A stretch of 64,000 nt of DNA from Trichococcus shcherbakoviae (GTDB lineage: Bacteria; Bacillota; Bacilli; Lactobacillales; Aerococcaceae): NCBI RefSeq assembly GCF_963666195.1, contig NZ_OY762653.1, positions 2,778,501-2,842,500 on the forward strand, read 5' to 3'. A model generated the notes under the pieces. The model was not told where the DNA came from and ran no database searches. It saw only the letters and a list, made by a program, of their open reading frames with translations. Positions 46,585 through 54,272 of the stretch are shown here, piece after piece; position 1 is the stretch's first letter, and each line of letters opens with the position of its first letter. Both the position numbers and the translations under genes were made by a program.

Positions 46585-46613
46585 TTGGAAAAGCAAACAT
46601 ATTTTCGTATAAT
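46585..46613 (+). promoter_or_regulatory. Orphan promoter upstream of adhE
   Basis: TTGGAA (46585-46590), 17 bases, perfect TATAAT (46608-46613). The nearest gene start is 480 bases downstream and has its own promoter, so this may make a small RNA or an alternative adhE leader. Confidence 0.6.
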
Positions 46614-46963
46614 ATCCTTGTGAGTCGATCGCTTTTTGATGACTCCACCGAAGCGGGACGATTTTAGCCCTGAAAATCAAGCGGAATTATTTTATCGCTT
46701 GAATATGAATCGCTAAATACAAAAAAAAGGGGGGTTCTACTATTAGTAAGCGGATTTATTCGGGTTGGTTGCCTCGAGATTGCAGATATCGACAGGACAG
46801 GGACGTTAAACGACCATGTATTTTTCCGTAATAAAAATAATTCCAAAAAAACTTTTTTCAGCATATATTCCGAACAATGATAATAATTTCACAATCAAAA
46901 GGTTGGGAAATAGAATGTTTCCATTAACTATTTGTGAAAACAAGTAGAGATAAAAACCTATTC

Positions 46964-46977
46964 TGAACACGCTTACA
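46964..46977 (+). promoter_or_regulatory. cre-like site (CcpA) upstream of adhE
   Basis: TGAACACGCTTACA matches the catabolite-responsive element pattern TGWAANCGNTNWCA with one mismatch; it lies about 80-90 bases before the predicted transcript start. Confidence 0.5.
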
Positions 46978-46994
46978 GGGCCTGTATGGAAAAT

Positions 46995-47012
46995 AAGTGA
47001 AGAATATCACAT
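46995..47012 (+). promoter_or_regulatory. Rex-like NADH-responsive site
   Basis: GTGA, six bases, TCAC fits the core geometry of the Rex operator (TTGTGAANNNNTTCACAA); 10 of 14 defined bases agree. It ends nine bases before the adhE -35 box. Confidence 0.4.
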
Positions 47013-47020
47013 TTATCCGC

Positions 47021-47049
47021 TTTACAAACGAAATCCCATGAAATATAAT
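47021..47049 (+). promoter_or_regulatory. Promoter for adhE
   Basis: TTTACA (47021-47026), 17 bases, perfect TATAAT (47044-47049), about 45 bases before the start codon. Confidence 0.8.
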
Positions 47050-47092
47050 AAGCATGTGAAAAGGATAACATACATTTTTAGGAGGATCTCAC

Positions 47093-49696
47093 ATGAGTAA
47101 AGAAAAAGTAGTTTTAGAGGAGAAAAAACCCATGATGACTGCAAAAGAAGAAATCAGCAACTACACTGGAAAAGCCCAAAAAGCTTTGACTCTATTTGAA
47201 GATTATACCCAAGAACAAGTCGACCACATCGTCCACGAAATGGCATTAGCTGCAATGGAGCAACATATGCCACTTGCAAAAATGGCAGTTGAAGAAACAG
47301 GTCGAGGCGTTTATGAAGATAAATGTATCAAAAACATGTATGCCGCTGAAAACATTTGGCATTCAATCAGAAAAAATAAAACAGTCGGAATCATCGAAGA
47401 CAATAAAGTTGATCAAATCATGAAGGTTGCCGCTCCTGTAGGCGTTGTTGCCGGTATCATCCCAACAACCAACCCAACTTCGACAACAATCTTCAAAGCA
47501 ATGATCTGTATGAAAACAAGAAACCCGATCATCTTCTCTTTCCACCCAAGCGCAGAAAAATGTTCGGCTGCAACTGCAAAAGTTGTTTACGATGCTGCCA
47601 TCAAAGCAGGCGCACCTGCTGACTGTATCCAATGGGTAGAAGGCGTATCAATGGAAAAAACAGCTGAATTGATCAACCATCCAGAAGTTGCTGTCGTATT
47701 GGCTACTGGTGGAGCTGCAATGGTTAAAGCTGCTTATTCTACTGGTAAACCAGCATTGGGAGTTGGTCCTGGTAACGTTCCGGCTTACATCGAAAAATCA
47801 GCAAACATCAAACGTGCTGTAAACGACATCATCGTTTCAAAAACGTTCGACAACGGTATGATCTGTGCTTCAGAACAAGCTGCAATCGTCGACAGCGAAA
47901 TCTATGATGAAGTCAAAAAAGAATTCCAATTGCACAATGTATACTTCGCTAAACCTGAAGAAATTCAACAATTGGAAGACGTCGTGATGAATGATGCCAA
48001 AACTGGCGTGAGACCGAATGTTGTCGGCATGCACGCTCGTAAAATCGCTGAATTGGCTGGATTGAACGTTCCTGCAAACACTAAAATGTTGATCGCTGAA
48101 TTACCGGGCGTCGGAGCAGAATACCCAATGTCAAGAGAAAAATTATCTCCAGTATTGGCTATGATGAAATCAGACAGCGCAGAGCATGGTTTCCAACTAT
48201 GCAAACAAATGCTTGATTTGGGTGGCTTAGGTCACTCGGCTTCACTGCATACTCGCCGCAATGATTTGATTGAGCAATTCGGAAAAGAAATGAAAGCTTG
48301 CCGCGTTCTTATCAACTCTCCATCTTCTCAAGCTGGTATCGGTGACTTGTACAACAATAATATCGCTTCATTAACTTTGGGTTGCGGATCTTACGGCAGA
48401 AACTCAGTTTCTCATAACGTTTCTGCATTAGATTTATTGAACGTGAAAACTGTTGCTAAAAGGAGAAATAACATGCAGTGGATTAAATTGCCAGAGAAGG
48501 TTTACTTCGAAGAAAATTCAGTTAGATACTTACGTGACATGAAAGATGTCGAAAGAGTCTTCATCGTCTGCGACGACGGCATGGTCAAATTCGGCTATGT
48601 GGATGTAGTCATCGAACAATTGAAACAACGCAACAACAAAGTATCTTACGCAATCTTCTCAGATGTTGAACCTAACCCGACAACAAACACTGTAAACCGT
48701 GGTACTGAAAAAATGCGCGACTTCAAACCGGATACAATCATCGCAATCGGCGGAGGTTCTCCAATGGATGCTGCCAAAGCGATGTGGTTGTTCTATGAGC
48801 ACCCAGAAAGCGACTTCTTCGGCGCTAAACAAAAATTCTTGGATATCCGCAAACGTACTTACAAGATCAAGGACATGGAAAAAGCGAAACTTGTCTGCAT
48901 CCCTACTACATCAGGTACTGGTTCGGAAGTAACGCCATTCGCGGTTATCACAGACAGCGAAACACACATCAAGTACCCATTGGCTGATTACGCATTGACT
49001 CCGGATATTGCCATCGTGGATCCACAATTCGTATACAGTGTTCCTAAATCTGTAACTGCAGATACTGGTATGGACGTATTAACGCATGCCATCGAATCTT
49101 TTGTTTCCGTATTGGCAAACGACTACACTAAAGGTTTGAGCTTACAAGCCATCAAACTGGTATTCGAAAACCTTAGAAACTCATACAACTACGGCGATCA
49201 AGAGTCTCGCGAGAAAATGCACAATGCTTCTACTATGGCTGGTATGGCCTTCGCGAATGCGTTCCTGGGTATTTCCCACTCGATCGCACACAAAATCGGC
49301 GGACAATGGGATCTGATCCACGGCCGTACGAACGCTATCCTGTTACCGCATATCATCCGCTACAATGCAATCGATCCGCAAAAACATGCGTTGTGGGCTA
49401 AATACGAGTACTTCCGTGCAGACGAAGACTACGCTGAAATCGCTCGCTACCTAGGATTCAAAGGCAACACGACTGCTGAATTGGTCGAAGCTTTGGCTAC
49501 TGAAATCACTAAATTAGGTCAAGATATTGGCATCAAGATGAACTTCCGCGATCAAGGCATCACTGATGAAATGCTTGAACGCGATGCAGACCGCTTGGCT
49601 GAATTGGCATTCGAAGATCAATGTACAACAGCTAACCCTAAACAACCATTAATCTCAGAATTGAAAGAAATCATCTACGCAGCCTACAAAGGTTAA
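47093..49696 (+). CDS. adhE: Bifunctional acetaldehyde-CoA/alcohol dehydrogenase
   Basis: AdhE (867 residues) reduces acetyl-CoA to acetaldehyde and then ethanol, regenerating NAD+ in fermentation, and usually forms spirosomes. The N-terminal aldehyde dehydrogenase domain (about 1-440) has the catalytic C258 in GMICASEQA; the iron-dependent alcohol dehydrogenase domain (about 460-867) has GGGSPMDAAK and metal ligands in MDVLTHAIE and HSIAHKIGGQWDLIHG. Codons are biased as in highly expressed genes. An in-frame ribosome site and ATG lie at the domain junction (48458-48475). AGGAGG precedes the ATG; a terminator follows. Confidence 0.97.
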   Translation: MSKEKVVLEEKKPMMTAKEEISNYTGKAQKALTLFEDYTQEQVDHIVHEMALAAMEQHMPLAKMAVEETGRGVYEDKCIKNMYAAENIWHSIRKNKTVGIIEDNKVDQIMKVAAPVGVVAGIIPTTNPTSTTIFKAMICMKTRNPIIFSFHPSAEKCSAATAKVVYDAAIKAGAPADCIQWVEGVSMEKTAELINHPEVAVVLATGGAAMVKAAYSTGKPALGVGPGNVPAYIEKSANIKRAVNDIIVSKTFDNGMICASEQAAIVDSEIYDEVKKEFQLHNVYFAKPEEIQQLEDVVMNDAKTGVRPNVVGMHARKIAELAGLNVPANTKMLIAELPGVGAEYPMSREKLSPVLAMMKSDSAEHGFQLCKQMLDLGGLGHSASLHTRRNDLIEQFGKEMKACRVLINSPSSQAGIGDLYNNNIASLTLGCGSYGRNSVSHNVSALDLLNVKTVAKRRNNMQWIKLPEKVYFEENSVRYLRDMKDVERVFIVCDDGMVKFGYVDVVIEQLKQRNNKVSYAIFSDVEPNPTTNTVNRGTEKMRDFKPDTIIAIGGGSPMDAAKAMWLFYEHPESDFFGAKQKFLDIRKRTYKIKDMEKAKLVCIPTTSGTGSEVTPFAVITDSETHIKYPLADYALTPDIAIVDPQFVYSVPKSVTADTGMDVLTHAIESFVSVLANDYTKGLSLQAIKLVFENLRNSYNYGDQESREKMHNASTMAGMAFANAFLGISHSIAHKIGGQWDLIHGRTNAILLPHIIRYNAIDPQKHALWAKYEYFRADEDYAEIARYLGFKGNTTAELVEALATEITKLGQDIGIKMNFRDQGITDEMLERDADRLAELAFEDQCTTANPKQPLISELKEIIYAAYKG

Positions 49697-49708
49697 TAGT
49701 AGATAAGG

Positions 49709-49737
49709 AAAAGCCGGGACATGCTCCCGGCTTTTTT
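49709..49737 (+). terminator. Terminator after adhE
   Basis: GCCGGGA (49713-49719) pairs with TCCCGGC (49725-49731), flanked by AA/TT pairs and followed by TTTTTT. Confidence 0.9.
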
Positions 49738-49846
49738 GTTGTTCGAAAATCATTTTAGGTTTATGCCAATTTGTCGCCAACCCTCTTTTCCCATTGCAGA
49801 AGTGGGTTATATAGTGACAGTGAACGGAATATTGTGGTTTTTAGGC

Positions 49847-49874
49847 TTGTAATCAAGTGGATTTGTCGTATAAT
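49847..49874 (+). promoter_or_regulatory. Promoter for the DtxR-family regulator
   Basis: TTGTAA (49847-49852), 16 bases, perfect TATAAT (49869-49874). Confidence 0.65.
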
Positions 49875-49885
49875 ATAAAATATAG

Positions 49886-49901
49886 TTTAGGTTAACCTAA
49901 A
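49886..49901 (+). promoter_or_regulatory. Perfect operator palindrome for DtxR/MntR-type repressor
   Basis: TTTAGGTTAACCTAAA is a perfect 16-bp palindrome of the DtxR-family type, located just after the predicted transcript start and before the ribosome site, which points to autoregulation. Confidence 0.75.
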
Positions 49902-49915
49902 AGAGGAGGGAGCGC

Positions 49916-50560
49916 ATGACGCCGCACAAAGAGGATTATCTGAAAGTAATCATGGAGTTGGGTGGAGACAAACAGCTTGTCAATAATAAGCAGATTGGGC
50001 AGGCTTTATCCGTATCCGCCGCTTCTGTAACCGAAATGTCCGTCAAGTTGCTTAAGGATGGCTTTATCAGCCATATCCCATACCAAGGAGTGCAGATTAC
50101 CGACAAAGGTCAAGTGATTGCAAACAAGCTGATCCGCAAACATCGACTTTGGGAAGTATTCCTATCGGAAAAATTGGATTTCAACTGGGACGAAGTGCAT
50201 GACGAGGCGGAATTGTTGGAGCATGTCTCATCGGATCGCTTGATCGATAGCTTGGATGCCTATTTAGGTTTTCCTAAGTATGATCCACATGGGGGCGTGA
50301 TACCCGACAAAGAGGGTCGGATCGAAGTTTATGAGAGCAAACCTTTGATAGAGTTGGAAGTCGGCAGCCGCTTCATCATCAGGGAAGTTGATGACGATCA
50401 GGAATTTCTGGCGTATCTGCTCAACAAGGGCGTAAAGTTAAGCGTCCCTTATCTGTTGACAAATGTGGAGCCGTACGAAGGCCCATATACCTTTGAGGCC
50501 CAGAATCATCAGTCTTACCAAATCAGCTTCAAAGCGGCAAGTAAAATTCACGTTCAATGA
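49916..50560 (+). CDS. mntR: DtxR-family metal-dependent repressor (Mn type)
   Basis: A DNA-binding metalloregulator of 214 residues. An N-terminal winged helix (about 1-60), dimerisation/metal domain with RKHRLWEVF and VHDEAELLEHV, and a C-terminal FeoA/SH3-like domain (about 145-214). Asp7 stands where iron sensors have Met10 and Glu where they have Cys102, the pattern of manganese sensors such as MntR/ScaR/SloR. The ATG follows GAGGAGGG and the operator palindrome. No Mn transporter is adjacent, though a ZIP transporter is nearby. The family is sure; the metal is inferred. Confidence 0.85.
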   Translation: MTPHKEDYLKVIMELGGDKQLVNNKQIGQALSVSAASVTEMSVKLLKDGFISHIPYQGVQITDKGQVIANKLIRKHRLWEVFLSEKLDFNWDEVHDEAELLEHVSSDRLIDSLDAYLGFPKYDPHGGVIPDKEGRIEVYESKPLIELEVGSRFIIREVDDDQEFLAYLLNKGVKLSVPYLLTNVEPYEGPYTFEAQNHQSYQISFKAASKIHVQ

Positions 50561-50585
50561 ATCAGTGCAAAGCAAGGAGAACAGT

Positions 50586-51716
50586 ATGCAGATTGGGATC
50601 TTGACCTTTAAGGAACCCGAAAATGATAAAAGCAGAAAGATCATCCATGTGTATATGGATGCCTTCTACGCTTCAATCGAAGAAAGGGACCATCCGGAAC
50701 ATCGCGGCAAACCGATCGTCATTGCGAATCATCCGAGAGATACCGGTCGCAAAGGGGTCGTGACTACAGCCAATTATGCCGCCAGGAAATTCGGGATCCA
50801 TTCGGCGATGAGTGCGCAAAAAGCATTTGAACTCTGCCCGGAAGCCATCTTCATTCCTCCGCGGATGAGCCATTACAAGATTGTTTCCCAACAGATCAGG
50901 GGAATATTCGCGCGCTACACCGATTTGATAGAACCTTTGTCTCTGGATGAAGCCTATCTCGATGTCACAAAGAACAAGCGGAATCTGTCCAGTGCGACAG
51001 TGATTGCCAGGAACATCCAAAGGGAAGTCTGGCAGGAAACGGGTCTGACTTGCTCGGCAGGTGTTTCCTACAATAAATTCATCGCTAAAATTGCTTCCGA
51101 CTTCCGGAAACCGGCTGGCATGACTGTGATCACGCCAAATGATGCAGCCCGCTTTCTGCGCGAACTGCCTATCGAAAAGTTTTATGGCGTCGGCAAGAAG
51201 ACAGTCGAAAAGATGAAACTGTTGGGCATCCATTCCGGAGACGATCTCTATCTTTTTGATCAATCTGAATTGCTTTCACAATTCGGGAAGCACGGATATA
51301 TCCTCTATCAACGGGTCAGAGGCATCGATAACCGACCTGTGGAGCCTGAACGGGAAAGGAAATCGATCGGGAAAGAACACACCTTTACCCTGTTTTTGAC
51401 TGATGAGGAACAGGTCAGGTTGGAACTGAAACAAATCGCTCTGGCTGTCCAAGTAGCGCTGCATAACAACAAATTGCACGGGCGGTCGATTGTGTTGAAG
51501 ATCCGCTACGCTGATTTCGATACGATAACCAGAAGGAAAACCCGTATCGATCATTTTTCCCAAGCGGAGGATATTTTCCGTCATGCCTGGGAACTGTGGT
51601 TGGACCACGGTACGATAGAACGGCACGTGCGTTTATTGGGGATAACCGTAACCCAGCTCGACCCGATCCACTACGAGAACATTCAATTGCCATTATGGGA
51701 CACGACGCATCTGTAA
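50586..51716 (+). CDS. dinB: DNA polymerase IV
   Basis: A Y-family translesion polymerase of 376 residues. The catalytic aspartates are in HVYMDAFYASIEERD and LSLDEAYLDVT; helix-hairpin-helix elements follow (FYGVGKKTVEKMKLLGI) and the little-finger domain is C-terminal. ATG 50586 is preceded by AAGGAG; a longer in-frame start inside mntR is rejected. It lies 25 bases after mntR and may be cotranscribed. No LexA box was recognised. Confidence 0.94.
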   Translation: MQIGILTFKEPENDKSRKIIHVYMDAFYASIEERDHPEHRGKPIVIANHPRDTGRKGVVTTANYAARKFGIHSAMSAQKAFELCPEAIFIPPRMSHYKIVSQQIRGIFARYTDLIEPLSLDEAYLDVTKNKRNLSSATVIARNIQREVWQETGLTCSAGVSYNKFIAKIASDFRKPAGMTVITPNDAARFLRELPIEKFYGVGKKTVEKMKLLGIHSGDDLYLFDQSELLSQFGKHGYILYQRVRGIDNRPVEPERERKSIGKEHTFTLFLTDEEQVRLELKQIALAVQVALHNNKLHGRSIVLKIRYADFDTITRRKTRIDHFSQAEDIFRHAWELWLDHGTIERHVRLLGITVTQLDPIHYENIQLPLWDTTHL

Positions 51717-51759
51717 CAGAAATCATTCATCATTTCATCACAAAGGGGAGATAAAAATC

Positions 51760-52581
51760 ATGTTAGAGTCATTCGGTCAATTAAATCCAATTATGCAAGC
51801 GTTCATAGCGGGATTATTCACTTGGGGTTGTACCATCGTAGGTGCCTCATTTGTGTTTTTCTTCAAATCGGTCAACCGCAAAGTCCTTGACGTCATGAGC
51901 GGCTTTGCTGCCGGGGTCATGATAGCCGCATCGTTCTGGTCATTGTTGGCTCCATCCATTTCCCATGCCGAAGAGAGCGGCTACGGTGGCTTGTCATGGG
52001 TTCCGGCGGCGATCGGTTTTTTGCTGGGTGGCGTGTTCCTGCGCATGACGGATAGAATCGTCCCCCATCTGCACTTGGGTGAACCGATGGAACACCGGGA
52101 AGGTCCGCAGACCCAAGCTTCCCGCAATCTGTTGTTGTTCCTTGCGATCACGATCCATAACATTCCTGAAGGCTTGGCAGTCGGAGTCGGTTTTGGAGCG
52201 GTCGCAGCCGGCATATCCGAAGATAATACACTATTGAGTGCCATTGGTTTGGCAATCGGTATCGGCATCCAGAACATACCTGAAGGATCGGCCTTGTCAA
52301 TGCCGATCCGGGCTGATGGAAACAGCAGGATGAAGGCCTTCAATTACGGCCAGCTTTCTGCCATCGTTGAGCCGATTGCGGCAGTCATCGGGGCAGCTGC
52401 CGTCATATCGATGAGCGCGATTTTGCCATACGCACTCGCGTTCGCTGCCGGTGCGATGATCTTTGTTGTTGTCGAGGAACTGATACCGGAGTCGCAAACG
52501 AACGGAAACAGCGATATTGCCACGATGGGACTTATGGTCGGCTTCACAGTCATGATGATCCTTGACGTCGCTTTAGGATGA
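51760..52581 (+). CDS. ZIP family divalent metal transporter
   Basis: A GufA-type ZIP transporter of 273 residues importing zinc or related divalent ions. About eight membrane helices; the metal path is marked by HNIPEGLAVGVGFGA and IGIGIQNIPEGSALSMP, and a later helix holds VVEELIPES. AAAGGGGAG precedes the ATG, 43 bases after dinB, so it may be in the mntR-dinB unit, which would place it under metal control. A terminator follows. Confidence 0.9.
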   Translation: MLESFGQLNPIMQAFIAGLFTWGCTIVGASFVFFFKSVNRKVLDVMSGFAAGVMIAASFWSLLAPSISHAEESGYGGLSWVPAAIGFLLGGVFLRMTDRIVPHLHLGEPMEHREGPQTQASRNLLLFLAITIHNIPEGLAVGVGFGAVAAGISEDNTLLSAIGLAIGIGIQNIPEGSALSMPIRADGNSRMKAFNYGQLSAIVEPIAAVIGAAAVISMSAILPYALAFAAGAMIFVVVEELIPESQTNGNSDIATMGLMVGFTVMMILDVALG

Positions 52582-52593
52582 TGAATAATCCGT

Positions 52594-52625
52594 AAAAAGG
52601 CCTTCCGCACAGAAGGCCTTTTTAT
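52594..52625 (+). terminator. Terminator after the ZIP transporter
   Basis: AAAAAGGCCTTC (52594-52605) pairs with GAAGGCCTTTTT (52612-52623). Confidence 0.9.
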
Positions 52626-52679
52626 GTGTGCATAACAAAATAATATCGTTCATTTCAGTTGTACTAATAATCTGTTTCA

Positions 52680-52688
52680 TGATACGAT
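52680..52688 (+). promoter_or_regulatory. Extended -10 promoter before the ytkL remnant
   Basis: TGATACGAT (52680-52688) fits the extended -10 class. It probably served the intact ytkL and now drives ytoI-nrnA through the remnant. Confidence 0.4.
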
Positions 52689-52737
52689 GAACACTGAATA
52701 ACACAGTTTTTTGTCACAGAGAAAGGTGAGGAACCGC

Positions 52738-52879
52738 ATGAGGATATCTTTTCACGGGCAATACTGCTTATGCGTTGGAGCAGCGGGACCGTACTGCAGT
52801 TCCAATCCACTACAACACGTTTCCGTTGATCAACCAGGATCCGAATGATTTTCTGTACCCACTGGATGATGGCATCTGA
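52738..52879 (+). pseudogene. ytkL: Collapsed UPF0173 metal-dependent hydrolase
   Basis: After GAAAGGTGAGG an ATG encodes MRISFHG, the start of UPF0173 (YtkL-like) beta-lactamase-fold hydrolases. The frame then shifts by +1 and the last 40 codons, GNTAYALEQRDRTAVPIHYN followed by TFPLINQDPNDF, match that family's C-terminus and end at TGA 52877. The whole middle, including the HxHxDH metal site, is missing (normal length about 227 residues). In Bacillus ytkL is the neighbour of ytoI, as here, which supports a deleted ancestral gene rather than chance similarity. No functional product is expected. Confidence 0.75.
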
Positions 52880-52938
52880 CTCATCATGCAACCTGGAGAT
52901 TTCATTTCATTACAATAGAGAAAGCAAGGGAGTACACT

Positions 52939-54261
52939 ATGGCAACGAAACACGAGCAAATCATTCAATATATCGAAACGCTGCCGGTCGGGGAAAAGCT
53001 TTCCGTCCGTACGATAGCCAAGAATTTGAACATGTCTGAAGGGACGGCTTACCGCGCCATCAAGGATGCCGAAAATATCGGATTGGTTTCAACCATCGAG
53101 CGTGTAGGCACCATTCGGATCGAACGCAAGTCGAAAGAGAACATCGAAACGCTGACTTTTGGCCAGATCTGCAAAATCATCGATGGGGATATTTTGGGCG
53201 GCAAGAAAGGCTTGGACAAGACCTTGAGCAAATTCATCATCGGCGCGATGCAACGCGAAGCGATGGAGCGATACATATCACCCGGGTCACTTATGATCGT
53301 CGGTAACCGGAATGATATCCAAGAATTCGCATTGGAGAAAGGTGCAGCGGTCCTGATTACGGGGGGATTCGATACGGATGAGAGCATCGTCCATTTGGCT
53401 GATCAGGTCGAAATGCCGATACTACGAACGACCTATGACACGTTTACCGTAGCGACAATGATCAACCGTGCCATGACGGACCAACTGATCAAAAAGGAAA
53501 TTATGCTGGTGGAGGACATCTACACCCCGATTGATGAGACAAAATTCCTCTCGTTGGACGACACTGTGTTCCAATACCGCAACCTCAACACCGAAAGCAC
53601 CCACTCGCGTTTCCCGATCGTCAATCATAATATGCGTCTAGTGGGCATCATCACGGCGAAGGACATCCTTGGTAAAGCAGATACGCTTTCGCTTGAGCGG
53701 GTAATGACCCGGGACCCGATAGTCGCGAAAACGCACATGAGTGTAGCGAGCGTGGCGCACCGGATGATCTGGGATGGCTTGGAAGTGATGCCAGTGGTTA
53801 AAGATAACCTGCAGCTGCTCGGCATCATTTCGCGACAGGATGTCATGAAGGCCATGCAGCTGGCGCAGCGTCAGCCGCAAGTCGGCAACACGATCGAGGA
53901 CCAAGTTGTAGAAAACCTATCGTTGACCAACGCTGAAGAAGGAGACAGCCTGCCCGCTTATCGCTTCAGGATCACACCCCAAATGACGAACAGTCTGGGG
54001 ACTGTATCGTTCGGAGTGCTGAGCGAGGTGTTGGCGAGCACAACCAAAAAAATCTTGTATACGTTGCAGAAACGGAATGCTGTCATTGAACAAATGGACA
54101 TCTATCAATTGAAGATGATCCAAATAGACAGTGTCATTGAGATACGTTCAAAAATATTGGAATTGGGCAGAAGATCATCCAAATTGGATGTCGAAGTCTA
54201 TTTAGAAAATTCACTGGTCAGCAAAGCAATCGTCATTTGCCAACTGATGGAAAAATCCTAG
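52939..54261 (+). CDS. ytoI: YtoI-like HTH/DRTGG/CBS/hotdog protein
   Basis: A multidomain cytosolic protein of 440 residues, B. subtilis YtoI type. A GntR-like winged helix (about 1-65, LSVRTIAKNLNMSEGTAYRA), a DRTGG domain (about 70-175), two CBS domains (about 190-310) that commonly bind adenine nucleotides, and a C-terminal hotdog thioesterase-like domain (about 320-440). This suggests a nucleotide-sensing regulator, but the function is unknown. AGCAAGGGAG precedes the ATG. nrnA follows by 11 bases, the conserved pairing. Confidence 0.88.
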   Translation: MATKHEQIIQYIETLPVGEKLSVRTIAKNLNMSEGTAYRAIKDAENIGLVSTIERVGTIRIERKSKENIETLTFGQICKIIDGDILGGKKGLDKTLSKFIIGAMQREAMERYISPGSLMIVGNRNDIQEFALEKGAAVLITGGFDTDESIVHLADQVEMPILRTTYDTFTVATMINRAMTDQLIKKEIMLVEDIYTPIDETKFLSLDDTVFQYRNLNTESTHSRFPIVNHNMRLVGIITAKDILGKADTLSLERVMTRDPIVAKTHMSVASVAHRMIWDGLEVMPVVKDNLQLLGIISRQDVMKAMQLAQRQPQVGNTIEDQVVENLSLTNAEEGDSLPAYRFRITPQMTNSLGTVSFGVLSEVLASTTKKILYTLQKRNAVIEQMDIYQLKMIQIDSVIEIRSKILELGRRSSKLDVEVYLENSLVSKAIVICQLMEKS

Positions 54262-54272
54262 GAGGTCAGCAA

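Larger units (their letters stand above)
46517..47092. other. Long noncoding region upstream of adhE
   Basis: These 576 bases hold no convincing gene. From left to right: a strong promoter (46585-46613), three successive small hairpins (46622-46701), an A8G6 tract (about 46721-46734), AT-rich sequence, a TTGTGAA half-site (46932-46938), a cre-like site (46964-46977), a Rex-like site (46995-47012) and the adhE promoter (47021-47049). Confidence 0.7.

Noticed and set aside
46742-46831. Possible 29-codon peptide starting at ATT after the A8G6 tract upstream of adhE
   Set aside because: It needs a very rare start codon, and the G-run is only loosely like a ribosome site; no family resemblance.
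46932-46944. TTGTGAAAACAAG as a second Rex site
   Set aside because: Only the left half of the operator is present; the right half does not match.
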